From: Mactromeris polynyma
Taxonomy: Eukaryota; Mollusca; Bivalvia; Venerida; Mactridae
Assembly: GCA_032209605.1 (NCBI GenBank)
Contig: JASFXZ010000001.1
Coordinates: 43,404,619-43,468,618, forward strand
Direction: 5' to 3'
DNA length: 64,000 nt
The notes beneath the pieces were generated by a model. The model did not search any database, was not told where the DNA came from, and was given only the letters and a program-made list of their open reading frames with translations. Below are positions 1 through 13,317 of the stretch, piece by piece (position 1 is the first letter of the stretch; the number at the start of each line of letters is the position of its first letter). The translations under genes and the position numbers were made by a program.

Positions 1-79
1 AATATTCGATAAAAGTCAAGTAGTGCTCATTTCTTTAAATCTTTTACTAATTTTGAATATAAGTTTCATCTAAAACTAG

Positions 80-130
80 TTGCCTCCTGGGTCACAGCCC
101 AGTGCGTTACCAACAGAGCTAACTGACGAT
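80..130 (-). repeat. tRNA-like (SINE-head) fragment
   Basis: Read on the minus strand this contains an A-box-like D arm (TAGCTCTGTTGGTAACGCA) followed by a five-pair anticodon-type stem, CTGGG with CCCAG, closing a seven-base loop. The T arm and B box that should follow are eroded, so it is not a functional tRNA gene. It is most likely the head of an old tRNA-derived SINE or a tRNA pseudogene. Confidence 0.3.
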
Positions 131-2608
131 CTCTGTAGTCATAAAAAACTTACATGGTCGTCAATAATTAGTTAAGATAGGCTTTGTATCTTATGAAATT
201 CAGAACTATGGAAACATCGGCGGGTACATGAAGTAAATGTTAATAAAGCCATTCTGTTTGTTACACTGTACACGGAACTTCGACTTTAATCAGGTAACCG
301 AGAAATCCCGGACAGTGATTGAACTGTTCGTATTATTTAAATCTTGATCATAATAAATAATGCTGAAATTGATTCGTTCCTAAAAACAGTAAATATTGCA
401 GGTGCGAAATTACAATAAACAAAGGACTCCCTGAATAATTAGTGCTAATTAAAGTAAATGTTTGCTCATTACTGGCTATAGCCTGAGGCCCGCATGTTTG
501 CTTCTATCGTATTTAATATCATAAAACAAGTGCTTAGATTAAAATGTGTCAAATCTTAAATCACGTGTTAATATCTCAATCACTTTGTTCTGTCACTGTG
601 TTTCCAATGATTAAAATTAATCGCTGGTTCGTGATATCAGAAATACATGTTACTGAAAATATTACTTTTAGTAGCAGATCAAATTTTTGATGGTTGATTT
701 ATCTAATTTTACAATAAAATTCAAAATTTAGTTCTAGAATTATTGTTAGAATTATACATTTATAAACTATCGTTGGTGAGAACATAATTATATTCTTCCT
801 TTTTGCATTTCAATATGAATTAAAATATTGAAATACAATATGGCTTTCGTCGGAGCATTGCATACTGGCCAGCATAAGGACGCTTCCACCCTCTCCGCTG
901 TAATTATAATTCGGAAATTGAACTTAATTCATTTGAAAATTAAATTCATGAATTTTTCATTTGTCGGAGAATATATAGGTCTGAATCTATATATCTCGAC
1001 TCTTGTACAGCTTTATAACTTAAGGTACCGAAACCTCAAAACACTGACCAGAGTATTGGACGGTTATGACCGATGGTGAAGGAAATGTTACTGAAATATT
1101 TACTGTGACGATTCAATCTTTGGTGTCTCAGTGTGCAAACAATCGTCCAGCAAATTCACAAACAGAAGGTGACAATTTTACGAGAACTATCTGGTACTCT
1201 GTTGTTAATGGTGTTACTATATTAGATGCCCCTGTAATGTGCTTGGTACTGTCTCGGGAGACACCACTAAGCTCCTATGATCGATTAACATTGCCGATAG
1301 TTTCCCTTTCTGTCAGGCTTATAAAAGGTGATTAAGAAACACCGCAAAGACATCGATGACTGTCGTTGTCTGTCGTTTAGAAATGCAGAGTCTTAGAAAA
1401 TCGCAGTGTATCAATCAACACCGGTATGTTTAGTCTTAAATTATCTCCCTATCAAAATTAAATTGATTGACGGAAAATGTATTCAATGAGGATCAATTTG
1501 AATTAATACCGATAAATCCGGCTTAGATCTGGCGGCAATAAATTGTGGTTCTCTCAATTTAATTAGAAGCCTTCATGACAATAACAATGTTTTCCATTTC
1601 CTCCAGTTATCTACTTTGATGTGTTCGTCACAAGTAACCATCTGAGCGTTAACAGTTTCTGACAAATTAAAGCCTAGATGAGACTGGGTAACTGATTGTT
1701 TTAGATTGACGGAAGATATACTTTGTTTGTTCTCTGATTGAAACAATTACAGAGAAAATTGAGGAAAGAAAATGTGTAGAAATCAAGAACTTTTATCATA
1801 GAAATGCGACAAAATTGGTAAAAAAGAAAGATTCATAATAAAATCGATACGATACGCATGTGTTATAATATGAAGATAAATAGTGTTATTAAAAGATGTC
1901 ACTTAATATTACTCATTAAAAATACGCAATTCATCCTACGCGCTTTTAAGACAATTACGTTCCGATACGTAAAGACAAAAACGATGTCAGTATTTCATTT
2001 TTAAGTTTTTTTTTAATTGCATACGCTGTCTCTATTACTTTATTTACCGTAAGAAACTATTTTTTTAAACTTCGTACCAAGATTTATGGCAAGAGTAATG
2101 TAAAATCACAAAACTGGTATTGATTGTACATCTTTACAATTTGCTTTGAATAATTCTACATACCATTTTATAACGGACTATTTCAAACTTTATCATAATC
2201 TAGCCCCGATTTCACGAAAATACTTCTAAGAATGAAGCCAGTAACTATCTTAAATATAGTTATCGATCGAAAGGTTTGGAAATTTTGAAAAAAATGAAGT
2301 ATTTGCTCTGTTAATATAAAATAATCTCCAGCATCTACAGGCAAACGATCGGCAGAGAAAAATAAACTTGAGTGAATTCTTTTCGAGTCATTTGTTTGCC
2401 TAGTTAAGTAAAAAAATTAAGTATTTTCTTGAGTTCGGGGCCTGCGTATTTTATGACTTTTTAAAAATGAATATACATTGTACTTTAAATTACATTTGCA
2501 TGTACCGCATACCGTATTCACTTCAACATTAACATAAATTTTACACATACTAGGTGACTTGCTTATACAAATTGTACTAAACAATATGCTTTAACAATCT
2601 ACGATATT
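131..2608. other. No gene recognised; AT-rich noncoding DNA
   Basis: Both strands carry only short open stretches of under 90 codons with no recognisable domain, no paired splice sites and low-complexity translation. No tandem repeats or clear terminal inverted repeats were seen. Confidence 0.6.
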
Positions 2609-2690
2609 CAGTAAAACCTTACTTGAAGACCACCTCAATAATAAGACCACGTCGAAATTAAGACCACAATTTTCAAGTCCTTGTTGACAG
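2609..2690 (+). mobile_element. Unexpanded end of the GACCACC-type MITE
   Basis: The stretch begins CAGTAAAACCTTACTTGAAG and continues with GACCACCTCAATAATAA, two further GACCAC motifs, then ACAATTTTCAAGTCC. The order matches the terminus and inner flank of the large element at 4696-7291, but only about three copies of the 17-bp motif lie between them instead of well over a hundred. No matching right terminus was found before the LINE relic that follows, so the copy is truncated or its right end has decayed. Confidence 0.55.
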
Positions 2691-2929
2691 TTCCATAGAT
2701 TTAAATCCCCTTTCCCTTTTAACATGGATAATGTATAATCAATGTGAATATAACGCTCTAAAAAACAGAAATTCTTCGAAAAAGAAAAAAACATGTTAAC
2801 ACGCGAGAAAAGTTCTAGGTCGGGGCAAAAAAATAGGGTAGGTCGGGAAACCTGAGACAAACAATTTGTTTACGCCTTACGTATTTTCTACAGATTATGA
2901 ACGAAGTCTAATCATCCCTCAACTACAGT

Positions 2930-3745
2930 TCGGAGATATTTGGGTTTGACAAATCCTTAGAAATTGAACGTATTCACCTAATTTTTTTAAAACGGGTTTT
3001 GAATGTCAGGCAAAGTGCTAGTACAAACGCTGTTTATGCGGAATTAGGAAGATATCCTCTTTATATTGCTCGATATATTCGCATTTTCAAATATTTGGTG
3101 TAAAATTAAAAATAGTGATAATATCATCATTAAAACGTTGTACCAACAGGAGCTTAATGACTGTAATAATAACAAAATTAATTGGTTGTCTAATGTGAAA
3201 ACTATGCTATGTAAATATGGTTTTAACGATTGGTTTGCTAGCACATTTGGATATAAGCCCCCTTCTGTATATATTTAAACAGCGAGTTGTAGATTGTTTT
3301 ATACAAGAATTGCAAGCTAAGATACAAACCTCTCCGTCTTTAGATATCTAAAAGAAATTAAGGTTAACTTTGAATACGAAAAATACCTAGATATGATACC
3401 CAAAGATTTGAAATATTTTGCGACAAGAGTTCGCCTATCAGCACATTCTTTAAGAATTCAGACTGGTAGATATGGTCCTAATAGAATTCCGAGAGATGAA
3501 CGATTATATGTTTATATTGTAACACTAGAGACATTGAGGACGAGTTTCATTTTGTTTGTATATGCCCATGTTATAGAGAAATTCGAAACAAGTTTTTAAC
3601 ACCATACTTTACAAGAAGACCGTCTATGTTTAAGTTTATAGAACTAGTTAACTCATCCGACAAATCGATTTTAATAAACTTTGCTAAATACATTAAGCAT
3701 TCCCTAGCAAAGAGGAATTCTGTACACTTAATTAATGTTTAATAG
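2930..3745 (+). pseudogene. LINE ORF2 C-terminal relic with frameshifts
   Basis: Three overlapping forward frames together read as the C-terminal part of a non-LTR retrotransposon polyprotein. First comes a segment with AVYAELGRYPLYIARYIRI, then WLSNVKTMLCKYGF, then YFATRVRLSAHSLRIQTGRY, then a zinc-finger-like end with Cys-x-x-x and a late His followed by CICPCYREIR. Stop codons near 3278 and 3352 and a frameshift near 3510 break the frame. It ends at a stop codon near 3740. The reverse transcriptase core is absent, so this is a 5'-truncated, inactive copy. This C-terminal layout is common in bivalve LINEs; the exact clade was not determined. Confidence 0.75.
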
Positions 3746-4300
3746 CTGTTGTTTGTCTCGACCTCACCACGGCAAGTGCATTTATTGTTTAAGTGCATTT
3801 ATTGTTTATCTGTATAACCATGTACATGTGTATATATATATATACTCACGGTTACTATGTAATAATGACAAATACATATGATACCGTTTTCTATGATTAA
3901 TGTACTATAAATAAATCTGTCTTGTTCTTTTAAAATTGATGAACTCAGCAGACCAATTTATCAAACTAAACTAAATACACCAAATATTCGATTTCAAAGT
4001 GAAACACCTTACAATATCTGTATAAATAGTGAACAAGCTTGTCCTCGTTCTTTTATGATTCCTGTTGTTTTGTTTATCTTTTCACAATCTATGTGAATAT
4101 ACATGAGTAACAACTATTACATTTTTTTTAATATATATATATATTTATTTTTTTGTATTTTTATTCCTTCTCCAACTCAAATTGTTAATACTAAGTCACG
4201 TGATTTATTGTATTGTATATTTTGTGATGAACATGACTATGTACAATGTACACGTCTTTCAAATAAACTGTATGTTCTGTTCTGTTCAGTTATTCACCAC
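3746..4300. other. LINE 3' tail and AT-rich spacer
   Basis: After the LINE stop codon the sequence is low-complexity, with a TA run at 3835-3845, AATAAA-like hexamers near 3910 and a short TGTTC repeat at 4273-4288. It may include the 3' UTR of the relic, but the exact end is not visible. Confidence 0.35.
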
Positions 4301-4312
4301 ACTTGATGAGTG

Positions 4313-4374
4313 AAGACCGCGGGATGAGTTTCGACCTGGTGCTCTAACACAAGACCACTGAGTTTCCCCGCTGT
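4313..4374 (-). repeat. tRNA-like SINE fragment
   Basis: On the minus strand an A-box-like stretch (AACTCAGTGG then TTAGAGCA) is followed about 10 bases later by a B-box-like GGTCGAAACTC, the spacing of a tRNA-derived promoter. The cloverleaf is poor, so it is read as a SINE head, not a tRNA gene. Confidence 0.35.
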
Positions 4375-4695
4375 GAAATAGACTATAAATGCAATATTTA
4401 TACAATGAAACGGGTATCACAGTCTTGTTAGTTTCGAGACAATTTCTGATATACCCATGTAACGAATGACGAACTGACATTTTATTTCAGGTTTAAAAGT
4501 TTTAGTAACCGAATCAGATTTGAATATGGAGATTTTCTCCGGATGCATTTTTTATACCATTTTTAATGATTAATGTGTTTGATTTTTATCTTTATTTTTT
4601 GACAAATTTTGTATATAGCTATAGGTTCAATATATTCTTCTACCATAGGGGGAAATAAAGAGTTTAATTGTACTGAACTGAAGTCCTTATCATTA

Positions 4696-7291
4696 CAGTA
4701 ACACCTCAGTTAAAGACCACCTCAATTATAAGACAACCTCAATTATGAGACCACCTAAATTATAAGACCACCTCAATTATATTACCACCTCAATTATATT
4801 ACCACCTCAATTATAAGACCATCTCAATTATAAGACCACCTCGATTTTAAGACCACCTCAATTATAAGACCACCTATATTATAAGTCCACCTCAATTATA
4901 TTACCACCTCAATTATAAGACCATCTCGATTATAAGACCACATCAATTATAAGACCACCTCAATTATATTACCACCTCAATAATATTACCACCTCAATTA
5001 TAAGACCATCTCGATTATAAGACCACCTCAATTATAAGACCATCTCAATTATAAGACCATCTCAATTATAAGACCATCTCAATTATAAGAACACCTCAAT
5101 TATAAGACCACTTCAAGTATAAGACCACCTCAATTATAATACCATCTCAATTATAAGACCACCTCAATTATAAGACCACCTATATTATAAGTCCACCTCA
5201 ATTATATTACCACCTCAATTATAAGTCCATCTCGATTATAAGACCACATCAATTATAAGACCACCTCAATTATATTACCACCTCAATTATATTACCACCT
5301 CGATTATAAGACCACCTCAATTATAAGACCATCTCAATTATAAGACCATCTCAATTATAAGAACACCTCAATTATAAGACCACTTCAAGTATAAGACCAC
5401 CTCAATTATAAGACCATCTCAATTATAAGAACACCTCAATTATAAGACCACTTCAAGTATAAGACCACCTCAATTATAATACCATCTCAATTATAAGACC
5501 ACCTCAATTATAAGACCACCTATATTATAAGTCCACCTCAATTATATTACCACCTCAATTATAAGTCCATCTCGATTATAAGACCACATCAATTATAAGA
5601 CCACCTCAATTATATTACCACCTCAATTATATTACCACCTCAATTATAAGACCATCTCGATTATAAGACCACCTCAATTATAAGACCATCTCAATTATAA
5701 GACCATCTCAATTATAAGAACACCTCAATTATAAGACCACTTCAAGTATAAGACCACCTCAATTATAAGACCATCTCAATTATAATACCACCTCAATTAT
5801 AAGACCACCTCAATTATATTATCACCTCAATTATAAGACCATCTCAATTATAAGACCACATCAATTATAAGACCACCTCAATTATAGGACCACCTCAATT
5901 ATAAGACCACCTCAATTATAAGACCATCTCAATTATATTGTCACCTCAATTATAAGACCATCTCAATTATAAGACCACCTCAATTATATTATCACCTCAA
6001 TTATAAGACCATCTCGATTATAAGACCACATCAATTATAAGACCACCTCAATTATATTACCACCTCAATAATATTACCACCTCAATTATAAGACCATCTC
6101 GATTATAAGACCACCTCAATTATAAGACCATCTCAATTATAAGACCATCTCAATTATAAGACCATCTCAATTATAAGAACACCTCCATTATAAGACCACT
6201 TCAAGTATAAGACCACCTCAATTATAATACCATCTCAATTATAATACCACCTCAATTATAAGACCACCTCAATTATAAGACCACCTATATTATAAGTCCA
6301 CCTCAATTATATTACCACCTCAATTATAAGACCATCTCGATTATAAGACCACATCAATTATAAGACCACCTCAATTATATTACCACCTCAATTATATTAC
6401 CACCTCAATTATAAGACCATCTCGATTATAAGACCACCTCAATTATAAGACCAACTCAATTATAAGACCATCTCAATTATAAGACCATCTCAATTATAAG
6501 AACACTTCAATTATAAGACCACTTCAAGTATAAGACCACCTCAATTATAAGACCATCTCAATTATAATACCAACTCAATTATAAGACCACCTCAATTATA
6601 TTATCACCTCAATTATAAGACCATCTCAATTATAAGACCACATCAATTATAAGACCACCTCAATTATAAGACCACCTCAATTATAAGACCACCTCAATTA
6701 TAAGACCATCTCAATTATATTGTCACCTCAATTATAAGACCATCTCAATTATAAGACCACCTCAATTATATTATCACCTCAATTATAAGACCATCTCAAT
6801 TATAAGACCACCTCAATTATAAGACCATCTCAATTATAAGACTACCTCAATTATAAGACCACCTCATATATATTATCACCTCAATTATAAGACCATCTCA
6901 ATTATAAGACCACCTCAATTATATTATCACCTCAATTATAAGACCATCTCAATTATAAGACCACCTCAATTATAAGACCATCTCAATTATAAGACCACCT
7001 CAATTATAAGACCATCTCAATTATAAGACCACCTCAATTATATTATCACCTCAATTATAAGACCATCTCAATTATAAGACCACCTCAATTATAAGACCAT
7101 CTCAATTATAAGACCACCTCAAATATAAGACCACCTCAATTATAAGACCATCTCAAAATTAAGAACACAATTTTAAGTCCATTTTCACATTTTTGCTCTT
7201 TTAATTTATTCTCGATATAAAGACGTCCTCCGAATAAGGAGACCAGTTTTAAAAGGGTCCCAAGGATGGTCTTATTATTGTGGTTTCACTG
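4696..7291. mobile_element. MITE with TA target sites, filled by a minisatellite
   Basis: The left end starts CAGTAACACCTCAGTTAAAG and the right end, reverse complemented, starts CAGTGAAACCACAATAATAA. The ends are therefore matching inverted repeats, and each is flanked by TA (4694-4695 and 7292-7293). TA target duplication and a CAGT terminus fit a non-autonomous pogo/Tc1-mariner-type element (family inference). No transposase is present. Almost the whole inside is a 17-bp tandem array that continues the sequence of the left terminus. The inner right flank (7145-7290) is unique sequence shared with the relics at 2609 and 38141. Confidence 0.75.
4710..7160. repeat. 17-bp minisatellite, about 145 copies
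   Basis: The unit is AATTATAAGACCACCTC, with variants that replace AAGA by ATTA, CACC by CATC, or AATT by GATT. Blocks of variant units recur as higher-order repeats. A distinctive variant reading CCTATATTATAAG occurs at 4873, 5179, 5519 and 6284, at spacings of 306, 340 and 765 bp, all exact multiples of 17. Confidence 0.97.
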
Positions 7292-7293
7292 TA

Positions 7294-8077
7294 TTAATGT
7301 CTCAATTCTAGTTAGTTAGTTGTTGTTGTTTACGTCCATGTAGCCGCTTTATTTCTGTATATAATATTGTCTATAGATTAACATCACTTACTTTGGCTCT
7401 CAGTTGATGAAACCAGATAAAAACGTAAAAATGCGCATTGGATAGGATCGTTTGTGTATTCCTAACAATTTGTTTCAATCAGATACGAATTAGGGATCAT
7501 TTTATTTGATTATTTATTTAACGACCACCGTATGATTACTGTACATACGTGAACAAATCGTTGTACGGTCGGATTGAATTCGTTAAGTTAGAGTCAAAAT
7601 ATGCTTGTCGATAAAATCACTTTAATTCCGCGCCATGAACCACAGTAAATTGGGATTATTTAGTTCTCCTATCGTGATGAGAACTAAGCCTGAGGACAGA
7701 AATCCTAGCAGTAATTAAATGATTCTGGTTAACGCCAAGTTTGTTCAATAATATCTTCCTTAATTGAATACCCGATGTAATAGACTCGATGAAATTGCTT
7801 CCTTAGACAGAACTACACTTTCCATCTCAATTCACTTATTCAGTTAGAAATTGTATTAATTCGGAAGTTAAGTAAATAAACGACAGCGAAAATTATTAAT
7901 TTAGTTGAATTAGAAATTCAGAAAGAAATATAAAAATTATATCCGTTTTAAGTGCACGATATTTTAACTAACACATCTATTGTATGTATAATTTGATAAT
8001 GTTGTTTTAACTTACCATCTATTGTACATGCATGTATAATGTGTAAGAGGTTGTTTTAATTTACATCTATTGTCTGT
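7294..8077. other. No gene recognised
   Basis: AT-rich noncoding sequence. A weak, irregular repetition of a motif containing TTGTTTTAA and CATCTATTGT is seen at 7970-8080, too diverged to call an array. Confidence 0.5.
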
Positions 8078-8260
8078 ATAGACGGGCATCGTGTGCTCGA
8101 CAACCTTCAATCCGAATACTTGGTATCATTCGAAATAAATATCCGGTCCCGATGTATCTTCTTAGGCATGTCACATGGAAATGGGCTATTCGAAACCATG
8201 TATTATTCGAAATAACATATCGCACCCGGAACATGCGAATGAACTGAATGAATCCGGCTG
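8078..8260 (+). mobile_element. CAGTCGGA-family MITE, copy 1
   Basis: A diverged copy of a MITE of about 160-180 bp found five times in the window. Shared internal landmarks are TCCGAATACTTGG, a GGTCCCGATGTATCTT block, GGGCTATTCGAAACCATG and a right end close to TCCGACTG. Here the right end is TCCGGCTG followed by TA, and the left terminus is badly eroded. Confidence 0.65.
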
Positions 8261-8445
8261 TATATGTTGTTGTTTTAACTGTGCCAGGACAAAACCTGTA
8301 TTAGTGATCAAAAGTCCATTTTCATTTTTTTTACATTTTCTAACAGATGTTTTTTTCACATTTATTATGCAAATCGGACGTCTACTTTTCTTTTTGTAGC
8401 AATTCCAATATTAAGAACAAGATGCAAAAGTGAGCTACAAAATGA

Positions 8446-8453
8446 TGACGTCA
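8446..8453. promoter_or_regulatory. CRE palindrome TGACGTCA
   Basis: A full consensus CREB/ATF site, TGACGTCA. A second one lies at 8604-8611. Nothing else links either site to a gene; the nearest assembled coding exon is 9.5 kb downstream. Confidence 0.2.
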
Positions 8454-8603
8454 TGTCAGAATGTACGTCATTCTTAAAAAAAACTTCTGCTCTTCAAATA
8501 ATCAAAACAACAAATGATGCATATAAATATTTCCTCGTTCATTTAATTCTATAAATCAAAATTAAGCCTCCCGAAAATATCTTCGGACAAAGCGCTAAGT
8601 TTT

Positions 8604-8611
8604 TGACGTCA
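8604..8611. promoter_or_regulatory. CRE palindrome TGACGTCA
   Basis: Second full consensus CREB/ATF site, about 150 bp after the first. Functional relevance is unproven. Confidence 0.2.
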
Positions 8612-11600
8612 AAACTTTGATTGGGAAATACTCCACGTCATTAGGCCTACCAGCGTCACTCATACAGATGTTGTCATGACAGCACTCTATATATGTTGTT
8701 GTTTGAACAAACTAGCTGTTTTACTATTGATGTTGTTGTTTTATCTAACCATCTGTTGTATAGATATGTTACTACTTTCATACTTCATCATACACATACA
8801 TGTTTTGAAGAGTTATGCAAATGAAATGGAAAAAATATCCTCCATTGTATGACTAAGTGAGTTCTTAAAAATGCAAAAATTGTCCTTTTATTTAAAGATG
8901 TGCATTGTTCATTGTGAACCCCAATGTTTGTCAACACTTAATACTCCAAAAATGCTTAATACTTCAGGTACATGTATACATGTTTAGGTTAGGGTAATTT
9001 CGTAGAATACATGCATACATTTATTGACATTCGGCAATTAATATAATAAGAAATCTAGTTTCCTGTTTTTGAAAACAAAACGTTTATTGTAAAATAATCT
9101 GATGATGAACAAATGCAAATTATGATCATACATCAATGTATGTTTTATCACCAAACTCTGATAAATTGACAAAATACTACATACAACCCGTTCATCATTC
9201 ATGTATATTACCCTGGGCATTTATTGTATGCCAACTCACCGTAAATAGTTCTTATGAATACTTAAAATATCTTTCTCATTTTAATTTATACCACAATTTT
9301 TGTAACAAGCACAATTAAATTAATATTTCTGTATTAAAAGTTACTAATTTTAAAACAAAGGCTTCATAGCTGTTTGAGTAAAAATATTAATATGCGGTTA
9401 CTTTAAAACGAGAAATACGTTACGAAGTGGTAACGTATCGTACAATATGTCCGTGTGTACTCTTTGGTTTGATATTCGTATTTTATCATATTAAACTGTA
9501 AATGAAGATTAATTTTAGTCATCAAAAATGTAACTTTCGCTTGAAAGTGTATCAAATTGTATTTATATTTACGTCCATTTTACACCTCGGTAGACACCAA
9601 GTTATTGACGTCGCTACATACAGATACGATTTTCAATAAAATATTACAAAAAATACAATTTACACTCTTTTTACTATCCAATCTACCGTCAAATTTACAT
9701 ATGTATTTGAAATTCACATTAAGGCGTGGCCTGGCGACATGTAAATGAATAGTTTTAATTGAAACCATATTGATATACACGTTATATACCATAAATTAAG
9801 TGAAAATATACCGCAACGCGCGCTTTGATCTTGATTATGAATCGACAGTTTTATAGTGTTCAATCTTTTCATTAATTAAGATATTTTTCTCGACCACGAC
9901 ATTCCTTATACCCTGAACATATGATCTTATATTTCAAATGAAAGGTAAACTTTCCATAAATGCCGTTAAACCGGGTCACGCCAGTACGGTCAATGAAAGA
10001 CGGTAGCATTTAACGGATATAAAAACTTTATTCACTTGCTATAAATTAAACATATCTTTTTTGTTCTTTTACGACATAAATTTTACGGTGTCGATCACAG
10101 AAGATTAATAAAAAAGGAAGAAAACTATTCTGCTGAAGAGTTAATACAATTCACGAGATCAATACGGTTTCAGAATGTAGCTTTCAAACAACGTATTGCC
10201 TTAAATCGACCGAGCGACACGTGACGACATTATCGTTTACTGCGCATGAGCGAACTGACTGACAGCGTGTCAAATCAATTACGGAGCCAATGAGGATCGA
10301 CTATTTGTGATGCTGCGTACAGTTAGCGCGTGCAACACGCCCAGAGGCGCTGTAATGGCTTCATTTCAATTGGAAATCATAATATTTTCCCTACATTTTA
10401 GTTGGTGACAATAGAACATTTACCGTTAAATGTGTGGAACGCATGGTTTTAAATAATATGAAGTACAATGTGCGGTTAGGCCCTACCTCGTTCAGAATAA
10501 TAATGAATGCGCGTTGATAAATAGTCACAATGCTGACTGTTTCTGTCAGATTAATTTAATGTTGAAAACAACTCAATTCTTGGACTTTCTGTCATTCCAT
10601 ATATATCTTTTTGTTAATTGAACAATATAAAATATACTGTGACTGAAATATTGAACTTACATTTGAATGTTTTAGTGTTAAGTGCCGCTCGTATGTTGAG
10701 AATCCCATCACACACGCTAGCGTTAAAAAGGTAAGATTTTTGGCATAATTTTTTTTTAAATAATTTGTATACATATGTGTTTATATATATCTATAAACGT
10801 ATTATTTTAAAGTCATAATGTATCTCTAATTTCATCAATACCCATTTTCTGTGTCGGAAATATAGCAAGCAAAAGTGTACATTAAAATATAGATTGCAAA
10901 AAAATAAATATTCATGTCTGTTTGGGTTGAAAAAATGGTGTCTATGAAATATTATTTCATACTAAATGAATTAAGAAAAAACAAACTCATATCAAATTTC
11001 GAGATATAAACTATTTATATGCAAAACATTCGGCATGAAATAATGTGTTTTTTACTTGTTTATTTGAATTTATACTTAATGATACATATAATGATAGTTA
11101 TGTACGCTTCAAAGGCAGACACGAAGAAACTTGGTTAACGACCGTCATTTTACTTTACAATTCTATACAGTAATTTGTCATTAATTGTACATTTCTTATA
11201 ACTATCGTAAAGTTATTACACTATATAGATATTATTGATAACTGTAGTTCTGATAAAATCTTTTAATTTCAAGCAATATATTTAGTTACAATCTTTTGGT
11301 TGAATTAATAATTTTTACTTATAAAAAGCAATTTTTTTTGTTAGCAAATTTAATTTATATAACTGTGATATTAAATAATGTTTTGCTTCCCGTCGACATG
11401 ACGAATGTTACAACCACAACGTAGATCTCGAGAACTGATGTCGGGAATTTTTTGTAAAAAGTAATTATTGATATGAATTTCAAGTTGAAGCTTCCTACGA
11501 TAGAGTCTGAAAGTTTGCTTCATTTTGCTCTGAATATTAATAGGGCTTTAATTACCAAGGCGCTAGGCAAGAGAATGTTTGATTACCTGACTATATAAAT

Positions 11601-13317
11601 AATGCATGTGCGTTTTCACTTGGACGGGAACTATAGTGCAGGTAACACATTAAAGATAATTATCCAATAGTTTGTAATTAAAATCCTACAGAATATAACT
11701 ACGGATTATTGCTATGAATTGTTAAAGGACTCGTCGACCGTAACATTAAATTATGATTGATAAAATCATAGTGAACGCACTGTATTATGGGTCAGTAAAG
11801 TGTTATTTATTTTCTATACCAAAGTTCATACAACCTGTTAAAACTCAAAATGTAGTGCATATTCAGTGTAGTTGATAGCATGTTTAAGTTAAATATCTAT
11901 TTAAATTAAATTTTCTGTTAAAATATTGGTCAGTTTGATTCATATTCATCATAAAATAACACAAACAGTTACTTATTATATAAGTTGGTACAAAGACATA
12001 CTTAAGGGTCTTTAAACAATTTATTTACTTCTTAATCAGTTACCAAATACACGTATTGTAATGCTAAACTATTCAAAATCGTGAACATACTTACAGGAGG
12101 CGCTTATAAGTAACAGCTATTGAACTCGGGACATTTTTAAAAAAATGAATATTTCTGTTTTGAAACGTTTAGATAGTTATATAATTACAATGTATGTCCA
12201 CACAGTATTAGTTAAGGTCGCCGATCATGCGTATATATTTTACCAGATCAAAGATAGAAGTTTACGTTCTCAGTTGTAACAGAAATATAGTTGTAACGCA
12301 CCATGCACCATTGACAACGGCAGTCGTGTGTTCTATTATTTAAACTTTACTTAACACAGTAACACTTAACTGTTAAGTGCATACGAAGCTGTTCTTGATT
12401 ATCAACATCAGATTTCAGAATCCATTTAAGACACTGTACATTTTCCCTTATTCACATGCAACGCGCAGTATTCGTCTCATCGCTTAAAATACCCTTTACA
12501 TTAACTATATTTAAAAACTGCCTAAAACGCAACCTGTTTTCGTTATTATCTGATTTCGTCTTAGAATATTTAAGTCGTTGAGGGTATATATCACATTAAT
12601 TAGTTACAGAAATGACATACTATCATTACACATTAATCAAACTCACATCTTCTTCGTTGCATCTTGACGCATTCAAAAGGCATATGCACTTTGGATTTCT
12701 AATAAGGGGACTGAACAACTATATTGCACATCTCTGACGTTTTGTCACGTGACAAGTTGTGGACAAGACGTTTGGTTAATATCGGCCGTACAGCAGAGTG
12801 TGTGTTTGATCCGTATTGTTCTACTGCCACAATTATGTAACTGAAGAAGTTATCGTTTCTTTATTTATAAGCCTCGGTTTTTTTTGTTTATCATCGGAGA
12901 ATTTTAAAGAAACAAACTAAAGTAAAATGCATTATTTGTCATATTACACTTGCCTGCTATACTCATAAAATATTTATTCTAAAACAAACAAACAACAGAC
13001 AGGCAACTGGTACGGAAATGTAAATGTGTAATTTATGAAAATGTTTCATGAAAACTCGTGTTACGTGATATAAGCCATGGTCTGCAAAGTGTGAATACCT
13101 GTCAATTTGTCATTTTTATGTATTTTTTTGTCAACATATTTTGTAACTTTGTATATTATAAAGTGCGAAGTGTTCCTTATCTTCTTATTCATTTATACGA
13201 TTTATTTTACATTAATTGTGAAGTAAGTTATTATACTAACCACTCTCGATGACTGCCCAATGTCTTACTAACCAGTACTCACGTCTAACTCTAGTTGTGA
13301 AGTTCGCAATTCGACTT
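8612..13317. other. No gene recognised
   Basis: Long AT-rich noncoding stretch. It holds a short patch richer in CpG at 10195-10370 and a perfect GTCACGTGAC E-box palindrome (bHLH-ZIP type) at 12744-12753. Short open frames show no domains. Confidence 0.55.
10195..10370. promoter_or_regulatory. CpG-richer patch, candidate regulatory element
   Basis: Compared with its flanks the patch is rich in CpG and carries a CACGTGAC motif, an NRF1-like TGCGCATGAGC at 10241-10251 and a CCAAT motif near 10286. This resembles a promoter or enhancer, possibly of the SKOR gene 7.6 kb downstream, but no transcript evidence is visible. Confidence 0.2.

Noticed and set aside
4696..7291. CRISPR-like array
   Set aside because: Units are directly contiguous tandem copies with no unique spacers, and the DNA is eukaryotic.
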